This document shows, one piece after another, positions 9,015 to 16,943 of a stretch of DNA of 38,492 bases. Origin of the DNA: Gemmatimonadota bacterium (lineage in GTDB: Bacteria; Gemmatimonadota; Gemmatimonadetes; Palauibacterales; Palauibacteraceae); NCBI GenBank assembly GCA_022826685.1, contig JAJDUL010000013.1:1-38492 (forward strand), in the 5' to 3' direction. The notes beneath the pieces are model-generated. The model worked only from the letters and a program-made list of their open reading frames with translations. It did no database searches and had not been told where the DNA came from. Position 1 is the stretch's first letter, and every line of letters starts with the position of its first letter. The position numbers and the translations under genes were made by a program.

Positions 9015-9017
9015 CTA
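9015..9017 (-). other. In-frame amber (TAG) splitting the DUF1592 gene
   Basis: Reading the minus strand, codons run TTC CGG CTG TAG GAC CTC GAG GGC ATG with no shift of frame across the stop. Family members usually carry Gln here (Q-W-L-R-L-Q-D-L), so CAG to TAG, one transition, explains the break. It could be a true recent nonsense mutation, a sequencing or assembly error, or a suppressed stop. Confidence 0.85.
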
Positions 9018-10658
9018 CAGCCGGAACCACTGCCCCGCGAAACGCGTGGCCAACGCCTCGGCGCGCGGATCCGCCAGCATGCGGCGCACCTGCGCGTCGA
9101 GCACCGCCGGGTTCGAGAGCCGGCCCTCCGCGGCGACTTCCAGCAGCTCGTCGTCGGGGCCGGTGGCCCAGAGGAAGAAGGAGAGCCGCGAGGCGAGATC
9201 GTAGTCGTCCAGCGCGTACACCCCGTCCGCTTCGCGCGCGGGACGTTCCTCGAACCGGAAGACGAAGTGCGGGCTCGCGAGAATCCCCTCCAGCGCGAGC
9301 CGGACCCCCTCTTCGAACCCGCCCGCTCCCGCCCCGGCGCGGTACAGATTCATGAGTGCGGCGAGGTTGTCGTCCGTCAGCGGCCGGCGGTAGGCCCTCG
9401 TCCCCAGCCGCGAGAGGATCGCTTCCGCGCACCGGACCTCCTCCTCCGGCGTGGAGGGACGGCACGAGAACACGCGCTCGCGGCTCGGCGTGGGCGACAT
9501 CCCCGCCGGAGCGAAGGGTCCCGTCACCGCGAGGTCGCGCAGGTGCGGCAGCGTCGTGAACCCGTACGCGTCCGTGATGCTCGTGCTCGCGATCGACCAG
9601 TCGTGCGGCGACATCAGGTCCTGCGACGGTCCCTCGAAGGTGCGGATGAAGGCGGCCGCCACCCGGTGCGGCCCCGCCTCGATGAAGACGGGATCCGTCC
9701 GGAGGTTCACGCCGTCCGGATCGGAGACGTGCATCCAGCGGTCGATGTCGAGGAGCGCAACCCGCTCGCCGTCGATCGAGATCTCGATCCGTTCGGGCTC
9801 ATCCGTCGTGTGAAGGGCGCCCTTCCCGTTCCCGAACAGGGCGCCGGTCGTCTCGTGATGGAAGGAGACGCGGAAGGCGTACTCCCCGTCGGCGGGGAAG
9901 TTGTGGTCTACCGCGACACCGCCCCGGCTCCCGTATGGCGTGCCCTCGACGTGCTCCGCCTGTGAGGTCCAGCGCGACACCCGGAACGTCGCCTCGCTCG
10001 GCGTGACCTCCGGGTCGCCCACCGCGAGCCGGCTGATCTCGCTCGCCGCGCGCAGGTATCCGTCCATCAGCGTCGGGGAGAGCAACTGGACGTCGGCGAT
10101 GTTGTCGAAGTTCGCGCTCTTCGTGTCGAGCGGCAGGTAGTCGCCGGCATCGATGTCCAGGTCGAGGAGATCGTAGATGGAGCGCGAGTACTCGGCCCGG
10201 TTCAGGCGCTGGAAGGTCCGCCGCCCCGGGTTCGGGTTCGCCTCCCACGCCGCGTCGAGCCGGGACTCGAGGACGGCCGCGAGCGTCCGCAGGCTGTCGG
10301 GGGTCGGGCGGCGCACGCCGACGGGCGGCATCATCCCGGCCCGCAGCTTCCGCACCATCCGCTCCGCGATCACCGCGTTGTCGGAGGCCGAGGTCACCTC
10401 GAAGGTCTCGAGCGACATGCCCCCGCTGACCCGGCGCGGGTTGTGGCAGCGCATGCACGTCCCGGCGACGACGCTCTGCGCGACTTCGACGGACAGCGTG
10501 TCGACGGCGGGGGCCGATGTCGGCGCGGTCAGCGTTGGGATCGGCTGGGGCCAACTGGCCGGGGGATGCGCGACACCCCGCACGCCGTCGGCCTCTTGAC
10601 CGACGGCTGGACTCGGGAGAACACCCGCTGCAACCAGCAGCAGAAGCGATGTTCGCAT
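9015..10658 (-). CDS. Secreted cytochrome-type DUF1587/DUF1595/DUF1592 protein, N-terminal part
   Basis: A 547-residue piece of a planctomycete-type DUF1592 protein. A signal peptide spans about 1-20 (M-R-T-S-L-L-L-L-V-A-A-G-V-L-P). A c-type haem-binding motif C-M-R-C-H sits at 68-72, inside T-C-M-R-C-H-N-P-R-R. DUF1587 follows (R-L-N-R-A-E-Y-S-R-S-I-Y-D-L-L), then a jelly-roll-like carbohydrate-binding segment, DUF1595 (A-Y-R-R-P-L-T-D-D-N-L-A) and the first half of DUF1592 ending F-A-G-Q-W-F-R-L. It stops there at a TAG where homologues continue Q-D-L. The start at 10658 is preferred because it opens the signal peptide and has a GGAAAGG ribosome site. It heads the minus-strand operon running into DUF1552 and ankyrin genes. 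Role: probable periplasmic redox/polysaccharide-associated complex, not established. Confidence 0.85.
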   Translation of the reverse strand: MRTSLLLLVAAGVLPSPAVGQEADGVRGVAHPPASWPQPIPTLTAPTSAPAVDTLSVEVAQSVVAGTCMRCHNPRRVSGGMSLETFEVTSASDNAVIAERMVRKLRAGMMPPVGVRRPTPDSLRTLAAVLESRLDAAWEANPNPGRRTFQRLNRAEYSRSIYDLLDLDIDAGDYLPLDTKSANFDNIADVQLLSPTLMDGYLRAASEISRLAVGDPEVTPSEATFRVSRWTSQAEHVEGTPYGSRGGVAVDHNFPADGEYAFRVSFHHETTGALFGNGKGALHTTDEPERIEISIDGERVALLDIDRWMHVSDPDGVNLRTDPVFIEAGPHRVAAAFIRTFEGPSQDLMSPHDWSIASTSITDAYGFTTLPHLRDLAVTGPFAPAGMSPTPSRERVFSCRPSTPEEEVRCAEAILSRLGTRAYRRPLTDDNLAALMNLYRAGAGAGGFEEGVRLALEGILASPHFVFRFEERPAREADGVYALDDYDLASRLSFFLWATGPDDELLEVAAEGRLSNPAVLDAQVRRMLADPRAEALATRFAGQWFRL

Positions 10659-10810
10659 GGCCGAAGCCTTTCCAGGCAGCCGCGTCGCACCCCGCAGGGC
10701 GCAAGAACACACCAACTGGAAAATGTACCATCGACGCAGATCGCCCGGCCAGCCGGGGTCGGAGGCTGTAAGGACCCTTGCCGTCGTCCGATTCACATGG
10801 TAACGAGATT

Positions 10811-10845
10811 GCGAGTCCCGGGAGCGAGTCCCGGGAGCGAGTCCT
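10811..10845. repeat. 13-bp tandem repeat, about 2.7 copies
   Basis: The unit GCGAGTCCCGGGA is repeated twice perfectly and a third time partially just upstream of the small Cys-rich peptide gene. Each unit contains the palindrome TCCCGGGA. It lies in the divergent intergenic region between the DUF1592 gene and the peptide gene, so it could influence either promoter, or be neutral slippage. Confidence 0.75.
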
Positions 10846-10863
10846 TGCAGCCGGGAGGCGCCG

Positions 10864-11235
10864 ATGTCCTACTCAAACCTGCCGAAACCCTCCGCGTTCC
10901 GCTTCATTAGCCAGAAGAGCCGCACCTGGCTCACAAGACGTAGGAGCTATGGAATCCGTCCGGTCCACCGCGCCTTGGCGTCCGTACTTTTCGTTTCGCT
11001 GCTGACATCGTTCAGCCCGAGTCCGGTTGGCGCCGATCCTCACACTCCAGCCCCCGCACCCCTTGAGGCGGCCGCCGGGTCGGTCGCCCCTCTGTGGGCC
11101 AGCTCTTGCATGGAGCTGCCACTCCCAAAGATCCCTATCGGATGCGAAGTATGCTCGTGCTGGTATCGAATAGAGTACATCAACGGTGATGTCGAGTTCG
11201 TAGCGGCCATAGCGTTTGGATGTGGGTTGTTCTGA
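10864..11235 (+). CDS. Small exported Cys-rich peptide preceding a propeller lipoprotein
   Basis: A 123-residue frame not matching a family I recognise. Residues about 38-58 (R-A-L-A-S-V-L-F-V-S-L-L-T-S-F-S-P-S-P-V-G-A) look like a Sec signal peptide. The roughly 65-residue remainder ends in a Cys-rich tail containing C-M-E-L, G-C-E-V-C-S-C-W and a final F-G-C-G-L-F. The long N-terminus before the signal suggests that the true start may be an internal GTG/TTG rather than the ATG at 10864. Its TGA overlaps the next gene's ATG by one base (TGATG), a translational-coupling arrangement. In Bacteroidetes, small NVEAL peptides are encoded beside 6-bladed propeller proteins, and this pair looks analogous in layout. 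No NVEAL motif is present, so that is analogy only. Confidence 0.55.
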   Translation: MSYSNLPKPSAFRFISQKSRTWLTRRRSYGIRPVHRALASVLFVSLLTSFSPSPVGADPHTPAPAPLEAAAGSVAPLWASSCMELPLPKIPIGCEVCSCWYRIEYINGDVEFVAAIAFGCGLF

Positions 11236-12326
11236 TGCTCTGTTCAGGAGCGGGCAGTTGGCGCTCGCGATGTGGATTCGCCTTCTTCGTTCTGCTCGCC
11301 GTGTCGGGCTGCGGTGACAGTATGGTTCCGGCCACCCACCTCGTGCCGGACCAACGGCTCGTCGAGTTCCCCGATGCCGTATTGACCGTGCGGGACGCGC
11401 CGGGATTGCCGATTCTCGAAGACGCGTGGTCGTTTGATCTGCGCGGCGACACTGTGGCAATCGCCGACCGTTTAGCCGGACGTGTTCAGGTCTTCAATCT
11501 GAGAGGCGAGCATCTGAAATCCCTGGGCGGGTCGACAGGGACGGGGCCGGACATTCTGGAGGCCCCGTTGCACGTGGGGTTCGCGGCGGATGGAACCCTC
11601 TGGGTGGGAGATATGGGCACCGGCCGCCTCGTTCGTTTTTCCTCCAATCTGGAGGTAACGGGGAGCGTCCCCGCGCCGATCAACGGCCCTATTCGCAGGT
11701 TCGCCGTTGATCCCGTCCTCGGCATCGTAATCGCCAGCACGACCGAAGGATATCTCCTCGCGGCCCGTGGCGACGGCGGTGCGAATGAAGACATCCCCAG
11801 CGAGATCCCGATTCCTGCTGATCTGCTGCCGGTGCCGGGCGAGTTTGGCGTCGACATCAGCCGCCAATTGGGCGACAGCTTCCTCCTCTCCTCTGGCGGA
11901 GAAGGCGAGTTGTTTCTTGTTGACGAACGTAGCATCACGTTGTGGCGAATTCGACTCGAGTACGCGCCGCCCCGCATGGTCGACATCCACGAAGTCGTCC
12001 TGCCGGAGTGGCTGGTGAATCGCGTCGAGGAGAGACGGCAGGTCACCATGGAGACGTTCGGTCACACGCCGGGACTACAGCCCCCTCCTCCCTTCAACAG
12101 TATGACCGTGACCGGGGACGGCGTGTGGTTGGAGCCGGCGGGCTCTGCCGGAATAGGAGTACGAGGGGTACTCATCCCGCATCGCGCGGGAGAAGTGACC
12201 GTGTTGTGGCGCGGTGACGAGGCACCGCCTGTCTGGAAGAGTCGGCTACGGGACGGCGTAGCCTATCTCCTCAACAGGACGACCTTGTCCCAATACGAAG
12301 TGCTGCCCACCGACTCTCCGCCGTAG
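11235..12326 (+). CDS. 6-bladed beta-propeller lipoprotein
   Basis: About 363 residues. The N-terminus carries a hydrophobic signal with lipobox L-A-V-S-G-C, followed by a propeller of NHL/6-bladed type. Blade motifs include V-A-I-A-D-R-L-A-G-R-V-Q-V-F-N-L-R-G-E-H, L-W-V-G-D-M-G-T-G-R-L-V-R-F-S and G-V-W-L-E-P-A-G-S. It should sit on the outer or inner membrane facing the periplasm as a binding scaffold. The ATG at 11235 was chosen because it overlaps the stop of the Cys-rich peptide gene; an in-frame ATG at 11220 would add five residues. Two other propeller lipoproteins in the window (at 13.2-14.4 kb and 16.9-18.2 kb) follow HAAS genes, whereas this one follows a peptide gene on the opposite strand. 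Base composition here is somewhat less GC-rich than the flanks. Confidence 0.8.
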   Translation: MLCSGAGSWRSRCGFAFFVLLAVSGCGDSMVPATHLVPDQRLVEFPDAVLTVRDAPGLPILEDAWSFDLRGDTVAIADRLAGRVQVFNLRGEHLKSLGGSTGTGPDILEAPLHVGFAADGTLWVGDMGTGRLVRFSSNLEVTGSVPAPINGPIRRFAVDPVLGIVIASTTEGYLLAARGDGGANEDIPSEIPIPADLLPVPGEFGVDISRQLGDSFLLSSGGEGELFLVDERSITLWRIRLEYAPPRMVDIHEVVLPEWLVNRVEERRQVTMETFGHTPGLQPPPPFNSMTVTGDGVWLEPAGSAGIGVRGVLIPHRAGEVTVLWRGDEAPPVWKSRLRDGVAYLLNRTTLSQYEVLPTDSPP

Positions 12327-12533
12327 CAAGTCGGCGGGCAAGAAGCTGACCAACGGATCTCCGCCGGTCGTTCGCGCTGGACCGCGCGCGTGCGTCGTTG
12401 AAGACTGAGGTGGCGGAGCACCCTGCCGAGCGGCCCGGATGCCGCAGCCTCGTCACCGGCCAAACCTCCGTTCCCGCAGGAGCGTCCGGCACCAGCCGGA
12501 GCGTGACCCGGAGTCCCCGGCGGTGGCGTCTTC

Positions 12534-13178
12534 TCAGCCCCCGATCCGCAGGAGCAGCCAGAGGGCATCTGCCAGGAGAGAAAGCCCGGTCCCCCACGCC
12601 GCCCCCACGATCAGGCGCTTCGTGCCGCGGATACGGCAGTAGGCGACGCCGAGCAGCGCGTGGAAGGCCGTATCGAACACTCCCGCCGATAGGACGTCGG
12701 CGGGGGAGTCGGGGAACACGGAAAAAGCGATCGTCGTCGCGTCGGCCTCTGGCGAGAACATCGCGCCGGGATCCGGCAGCAGGACGGCCATGGCCCCGGA
12801 GGGGTCCACGCCACCCGCGGCGAGGGCGATTCGAAGTGCGTGGCCGGCGAGCAGGATGTACCCGGCGTGGACCGTGAGGCTGAAGAACTGTCGGAACGAC
12901 GCCGGTCTCCCCGGAGTGAGTTGAGACACCGCCAGGAGTACGCCCGCCAGGGCCACAAAGTACGGAGTGGTGACAAGGAGTTCCCGCGCCAGGGCAGCGA
13001 CGGCGTGCGCGGCAATGCCCAAGGGGACGGCGAGGGCCGGCGCGTACACCAACGCGGCAATGCCGTGCTCATGGTGGGCCAGCCCGGCCCCCACCCACAG
13101 GCACGCACTCATGAAGGCGTACCCGATCAGCGGGCGCTTCCACACCGGATCGTCCGCCAGGGCATCGAACAGGGACAT
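12534..13178 (-). CDS. Yip1-family-like membrane protein
   Basis: A 214-residue integral membrane protein with about five hydrophobic segments. The order and spacing resemble the bacterial Yip1 family: a short N-terminal cytoplasmic D-P-V-W-K-R-P segment, a pair of TMs, an F-F-S-L-T-V-H-A-G-Y region with a long hydrophobic stretch, then two C-terminal TMs. The start at 13178 lies 8 bp after the stop of the propeller gene and gives the family-like N-terminus. It is the last gene of the first PadR operon. Another Yip1-like protein occurs in the peptide island at 34.2-34.9 kb. The function is unknown; the family is generally tied to membrane trafficking or export contexts by position only. Confidence 0.7.
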   Translation of the reverse strand: MSLFDALADDPVWKRPLIGYAFMSACLWVGAGLAHHEHGIAALVYAPALAVPLGIAAHAVAALARELLVTTPYFVALAGVLLAVSQLTPGRPASFRQFFSLTVHAGYILLAGHALRIALAAGGVDPSGAMAVLLPDPGAMFSPEADATTIAFSVFPDSPADVLSAGVFDTAFHALLGVAYCRIRGTKRLIVGAAWGTGLSLLADALWLLLRIGG

Positions 13179-13186
13179 AAAACGGG

Positions 13187-14407
13187 TCACATCGGACCGG
13201 CAGTGAAGGGCAGCAGGTCGGGCGTGCCGGGGAGCAGTTCGTACACCCGGACCTGGTCCAGGCAAAGCACGACGAGCCGCTCCCCCACCACGGCGTAGTC
13301 CACCGCGACACAATCGGATCCCCATTCTCGCGTGACGCGCGCAACAACAGTAGCCGAGTCGCCTGCGGTCTGAGGGATCGTTGTCGTGAGAGCGAAATGG
13401 CCGGTGGGATGCGGCGTCACCCATAGACCATCCGGCGACGATCGCACACCGCGCGAGAAGGGGATCACCGAACTTGTCACGCCGGGCCGGCGGCCTTCGT
13501 TGTCAGCCTCGCGGGACTCTCGCTCAATCGCTTCGGCCTCTGCGGCGATGGCCTCGGTGAGCCAGGCCGGAAAGGCCGACGGCGTGACGTCCGCGATCCT
13601 GGCCGACGGGATGTCCAGCGCGATGCGCCACGCCCCGTAGGCCCTGACATCGGTGTTTCGAAACACGACAACGGTGTCGCGCGCGACGACCGCAAACTCG
13701 AGATCGTACTCCGCCAGTACGGTCCAGACATCATCGGGCGCCAGTTCGGGCGGGAGCTCGCCGGCGAGATCCACCACATCGTCACCGGACTGTATCGCAA
13801 GCAACGCCGTCCGCCCTTCGAACTTTCGGTACAGCACCGCTCCGTCGGGCATCACCGTGAAGCCCCGCGTCAGCGACGGAATCCGCAACTCCTCCAGCAG
13901 GTGACCATCCGGATCGAACCGCGATAGCCGGCCGGCGCGGGGATCGGCCACCCACACACCGCCTCGGGGATCGGTTTCGATCGAATAGGGGTCTTCGAAC
14001 TCTCCGGGACCACCGCCGGGTCCCCCGATGACGGCTCGCAGCGTCCCCTCCCGGTCGAGACGCAGAACATGTTTCGCGAAGGTGTCGAGGACATATATCT
14101 CCTCGCCGCCATCCCCCGCCGTGGTGCCGACGGCGAGATCCCACCCGCGCTCGATGAGGGGGTCCGACTGCATGTCCAGCGGGTCGGCGGGGAATCCTGC
14201 GATGAACGCGCCGGGTTGGAGGACGCGATAGCCAGCCACCGATTCCAGATCAGGGGCCGCCGACGGGGCGGGCGTGGCTCCGCTCGACGGGCCACCCACC
14301 CAGCTGCACCCGGCCGCCTGACCCATGACGGTCGCCGCCAAGGCGTAGCGCGCGAGGAGCAGACCCGCGCCGGACCCGAGCCTGCGCACCGTTTCAGGTC
14401 GAAACAC
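13187..14407 (-). CDS. 6-bladed beta-propeller protein (probable lipoprotein)
   Basis: 406 residues. The N-terminal signal ends in A-A-G-C near residue 34, a plausible lipobox. Propeller repeats follow, such as E-I-Y-V-L-D-T-F-A-K-H-V-L-R-L-D-R-E-G, P-G-G-G-P-G-E-F-E-D-P-Y-S-I and G-V-W-V-A-D-P-R-A-G-R-L-S-R-F-D-P-D-G. The P-G-E-F and V-W-V-A-D signatures are typical of NHL-like six-bladed propellers. It overlaps the preceding HAAS gene by 14 bp and is followed after 8 bp by the Yip1-like gene, so it belongs to the operon headed by the PadR gene at 16.8 kb. A periplasmic sensing or scaffolding role alongside the HAAS membrane proteins is an inference from the repeated PadR-HAAS-propeller order in this window. 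Confidence 0.82.
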   Translation of the reverse strand: MFRPETVRRLGSGAGLLLARYALAATVMGQAAGCSWVGGPSSGATPAPSAAPDLESVAGYRVLQPGAFIAGFPADPLDMQSDPLIERGWDLAVGTTAGDGGEEIYVLDTFAKHVLRLDREGTLRAVIGGPGGGPGEFEDPYSIETDPRGGVWVADPRAGRLSRFDPDGHLLEELRIPSLTRGFTVMPDGAVLYRKFEGRTALLAIQSGDDVVDLAGELPPELAPDDVWTVLAEYDLEFAVVARDTVVVFRNTDVRAYGAWRIALDIPSARIADVTPSAFPAWLTEAIAAEAEAIERESREADNEGRRPGVTSSVIPFSRGVRSSPDGLWVTPHPTGHFALTTTIPQTAGDSATVVARVTREWGSDCVAVDYAVVGERLVVLCLDQVRVYELLPGTPDLLPFTAGPM

Positions 14408-15128
14408 GACTGGGCCCGGGGATCGGCGGTCTCCGAATCACGCTGATCCGCCTCCTCCGGTTCGCGCGTGTCCATTCGCGCTTGCGCAGGAGAAGAGCAG
14501 CGGCCACCCAGGCGAACGATGTGGACCATACCCAGAAGCCGGAACCGAGATGCACACCACCCCCCGCGGCGCCAGCCGTCGTCCATGGAGGCCAGCCCTG
14601 CGTGAGTACGCCAAGGGCAAGGGTCAGAGCGCCCACCGTCCCGAGGATTCGCCACGATCCGCGAGGGCGACGCGAGTGCCGGAAGATCGGCAGCGTCAGC
14701 AACATCGGGAGGTTGATGAGCAGAATCAGAAGCAGCGACCCGAGTTCGCCTTCCTGGAAGGGGCCGATAAGGAAGTGGTAGCCATACGTCGTCCGGCCGC
14801 CGCCGGCAGGAGCCGGTCCCGACCCCGACTCGACCAGGACGGGGAGAAGAAACGACGTGACGTAGACCACCCATCCGGCCAGCACGAGCCGCTGCCACCG
14901 CGACTGTCCCGCCCGGGAGAACTCCCGCAGGAGAGCGGCCGGTTCACCGAGTGCACGGCGGGCAGCCGCGTACGCTTCCGCTGGTGCCAGTGAGGCATCC
15001 GACTCAAGCTCCAGGTCGACGCGGGCGCGGAGGTGATCCTCGAGTTCATCGAGTTCGCGGGAAGAGAGAGTCGACCGGCGTCTCAGCCGCCTTCGCCAGT
15101 TGCGGATTTCCGCGTCCAGTTCGCGCAT
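14394..15128 (-). CDS. HAAS-domain (permease-prefix-like) membrane protein, third of a tandem set
   Basis: 244 residues. The first about 65 residues form the HAAS/permease-prefix helical domain: I-R-N-W-R-R-R-L, then S-S-R-E-L-D-E-L-E-D-H-L-R-A-R-V-D-L-E-L-E. About five transmembrane helices follow, then a basic C-terminal tail. The ATG at 15128 was preferred to that at 15149 because it aligns with the starts of its paralogues (M-x-E-L-x-x-E-[IL]-x-N-W-R) and has a GGGAG ribosome site seven bases before it. It overlaps the propeller gene by 14 bp. HAAS domains are typically co-encoded with PadR regulators and are thought to couple membrane state to transcription. It is the most divergent of the three tandem copies, with a longer extracytoplasmic Gly-rich loop. 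Confidence 0.82.
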   Translation of the reverse strand: MRELDAEIRNWRRRLRRRSTLSSRELDELEDHLRARVDLELESDASLAPAEAYAAARRALGEPAALLREFSRAGQSRWQRLVLAGWVVYVTSFLLPVLVESGSGPAPAGGGRTTYGYHFLIGPFQEGELGSLLLILLINLPMLLTLPIFRHSRRPRGSWRILGTVGALTLALGVLTQGWPPWTTAGAAGGGVHLGSGFWVWSTSFAWVAAALLLRKREWTRANRRRRISVIRRPPIPGPSRVST

Positions 15129-15161
15129 CCCAGGCTCCCGAGTATCCATGTGCGTTCGCGA

Positions 15162-15830
15162 CTACGCGATGCTTTTCTTCGGCTGGACGGAGGCCCAGTC
15201 GCGGCTGCGGAACCACAGGGCGGTCGCCACGACGCCGAACGATGCGGACCACAACCAATAGCCTGCCCCGAACTCCCACCCCATGCCGCCAAAGGCGATC
15301 CGCAGAAGGCCGAGACCCACGGGCAGCGCGCCTGTGGCTGCGACGACCCACGCTGTCCAGGCTCGTCGCGCCCGGTGCGGGCGCCAGAACGTCGGTAGGG
15401 TGGTCAGCATAATGAGATTGGGGAGCCACATCATGATCATCAGGAGGGCAGTCGCGCCGGACGAAGGCTGAGTCAACCGGATCACATCGACGAAGACGCC
15501 GTAGCCGTAGATCGTCCAGTCGGCGTAGGGGTTGGTCATGGCCGGCAGGAGAAACGAAGCCGTGTACATCGCCCAGCCTGCCAGCAGGAGGCGCCGCCAC
15601 CGGGGGCGCCCCGCCTTGGCGAACTCCCTTGAGATCGCCGTTGTCTGCCCAAGTCCTTCCTGCGCGATAGCCAGCGCCTCGCCGGCCGCCAGCGCGGGGT
15701 TCAACTCAAGCTCGAGATCGACGCGCGCGCGCAGGTGATCTTCGAGTTCATCCAGTTCCCGGGCCGAGAGCGATGAGCTCCGTTCGACCCTCGTCCGCCA
15801 GTTTCGAACTTCGTCGTCGAGTTCAAACAC
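15162..15830 (-). CDS. HAAS-domain membrane protein, second of a tandem set
   Basis: 222 residues, starting at a GTG whose first residues (M-F-E-L-D-D-E-V-R-N-W-R) align with the other HAAS proteins here. The HAAS domain is followed by A-G-R-P-R-W-R-R-L-L-L-A-G-W-A-M-Y at the first membrane segment, about five TMs in all, and a C-terminal R-S-R-D-W-A-S-V-Q-P-K-K-S tail. That tail nearly repeats R-R-G-W-A-S-A-R-P-K-K-S of the preceding copy, so the two are clear recent paralogues. The gap to the upstream HAAS gene is 13 bp. The product probably sits in the inner membrane with its HAAS domain in the cytoplasm, where it could contact the PadR regulator. Confidence 0.85.
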   Translation of the reverse strand: MFELDDEVRNWRTRVERSSSLSARELDELEDHLRARVDLELELNPALAAGEALAIAQEGLGQTTAISREFAKAGRPRWRRLLLAGWAMYTASFLLPAMTNPYADWTIYGYGVFVDVIRLTQPSSGATALLMIMMWLPNLIMLTTLPTFWRPHRARRAWTAWVVAATGALPVGLGLLRIAFGGMGWEFGAGYWLWSASFGVVATALWFRSRDWASVQPKKSIA

Positions 15831-15843
15831 GACGTGCGCCGGG

Positions 15844-16479
15844 CTACGCGAGGCTCTTCTTCGGGCGGGCGGATGCCCAGCCTCGTCGGCGGAGCCAAAG
15901 GGCGACGGAGGCGACCACGAACGAGGCGGACCACGCCCAAAAGCCGGGAAGCAACATGATGTCTCCCCCCTTCAACGCATCGGCCACGCCGACTCCGAGG
16001 GTCGACGCGCCGATGACTCCGAGGATCCCCGCCAGCCACGTGCCCTTTAGTCGACGCTTGCGCCAAATGAGAGGAAGAACCAGGAGCATCGGCAGATTGA
16101 AGGGCAGCAGTGCGCCGTCAGCGAGCAGTTCGTACCCGCGCGGCATCCAGGCGTCGAGGCCCCATGCCGGAAGCAGCTCCAGGCGAAACACCGGCAGCAG
16201 CAGTGATGCCGCGTACAGGGCCCAAGCACCGGCAAGCAGCAGCTTCCACCGGGGCTGGCCCGCCCTGGCGAACTCCCTGGAGAGCGCGCTCGGCTCGCCG
16301 AGGGTTTCCCGCGCAATTGCTAACGCCTCGGGCGGCGCGAGTGAGCCGTCCAACTCCAGTTCCAGATCGACCAGGGCGCGCAGGTGATCCTCGAGTTCAT
16401 CCAGCTCGCGAGGCGAGAGCGACGACTCGCGTTCCACGCGCGTCCGCCAGTTCCGAAGTTCGCTCTCAAGCTCAAACAT
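15844..16479 (-). CDS. HAAS-domain membrane protein, first of a tandem set
   Basis: 211 residues. The HAAS domain spans residues 1-65 (M-F-E-L-E-S-E-L-R-N-W-R, E-L-D-E-L-E-D-H-L). Then follow A-R-A-G-Q-P-R-W-K-L-L-L-A-G and about five TM helices, ending in W-A-S-A-R-P-K-K-S-L-A. The ATG lies inside the last codons of the PadR gene, giving an 8-bp overlap and tight translational coupling. This PadR-HAAS overlap is identical in length to the one at 18.9 kb. Regulation is presumably through the PadR operator upstream of 16813. The ligand or signal sensed by the membrane part is unknown. Confidence 0.87.
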   Translation of the reverse strand: MFELESELRNWRTRVERESSLSPRELDELEDHLRALVDLELELDGSLAPPEALAIARETLGEPSALSREFARAGQPRWKLLLAGAWALYAASLLLPVFRLELLPAWGLDAWMPRGYELLADGALLPFNLPMLLVLPLIWRKRRLKGTWLAGILGVIGASTLGVGVADALKGGDIMLLPGFWAWSASFVVASVALWLRRRGWASARPKKSLA

Positions 16480-16813
16480 GGCTGCCTCCCCATGACACCT
16501 GGAGGGCTCCGTACACGGCGCGCCAACTCTCGCGGTCGGTGGCCAGCTGCCGCTTCCCGCGGCCGGTCAGCCGGTAGTACTTGCGACGCCGCCCTTCGTC
16601 GGTGAGTTGCCAGTGGCCCTTGATGAGGCCGTCACGCTCCAGCCGGTGTAGGACCGGGTAGAGCATCCCGTCGGACCACTCGAGTTCGCCGCCGGAGAGC
16701 AACTGGACCTGTTTGAGGATCTCGTAGCCGTACGTCTCGCCGCCGGCCAGGATGGAGAGCACCATCGGGCGGGACGACGCGGCGACCAACTCCTTGTAGA
16801 CCGGCTTCTTCAT
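16472..16813 (-). CDS. PadR-family transcriptional regulator
   Basis: 113 residues forming a compact PadR winged helix. Helix-turn-helix and wing motifs are S-S-R-P-M-V-L-S-I-L-A-G-G-E-T-Y-G-Y-E-I-L, S-D-G-M-L-Y-P-V-L-H-R-L-E-R-D-G-L-I, and G-R-R-R-K-Y-Y-R-L-T-G-R-G. PadR proteins bind operators as dimers and usually repress their own operon. The gene heads a six-gene operon (PadR, three HAAS, propeller, Yip1-like). A 9-bp perfect inverted repeat lies about 26 bp before the start codon. Its paralogue at 18.9-19.3 kb differs at only a small number of positions, so cross-regulation between the two operons is possible. Confidence 0.93.
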   Translation of the reverse strand: MKKPVYKELVAASSRPMVLSILAGGETYGYEILKQVQLLSGGELEWSDGMLYPVLHRLERDGLIKGHWQLTDEGRRRKYYRLTGRGKRQLATDRESWRAVYGALQVSWGGSHV

Positions 16814-16838
16814 CCGGAGACCCCTGTGCCGGAGATCT

Positions 16839-16878
16839 TATACCATGAGATGCAATGTACCTTGTACTACATGGTATA
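16839..16878. promoter_or_regulatory. Operator-like inverted repeat upstream of PadR (16.8 kb)
   Basis: TATACCATG and CATGGTATA form a perfect 9-bp inverted repeat with a 22-bp spacer containing GTACCTTGTAC. The element lies directly upstream of the PadR start. Much of it recurs upstream of the second PadR gene (AATGTACCTTG, then ACA-GGTATAGGG). PadR autoregulation through such palindromes is typical of the family; binding here is inferred. Confidence 0.65.
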
Positions 16879-16943
16879 GGGCCGAATGGTTCCATGCAAG
16901 CGCTCGGCCGCACCTTTTCGCGGGAGCCTTCCCGCGGGTTGCT

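Noticed and set aside
12318..12337. Intrinsic terminator after the propeller gene at 12.3 kb
   Set aside because: CCGCCG/CGGCGG can pair over 6 bp with an 8-base loop, but no T-run follows and in this GC-rich DNA such pairs are common.
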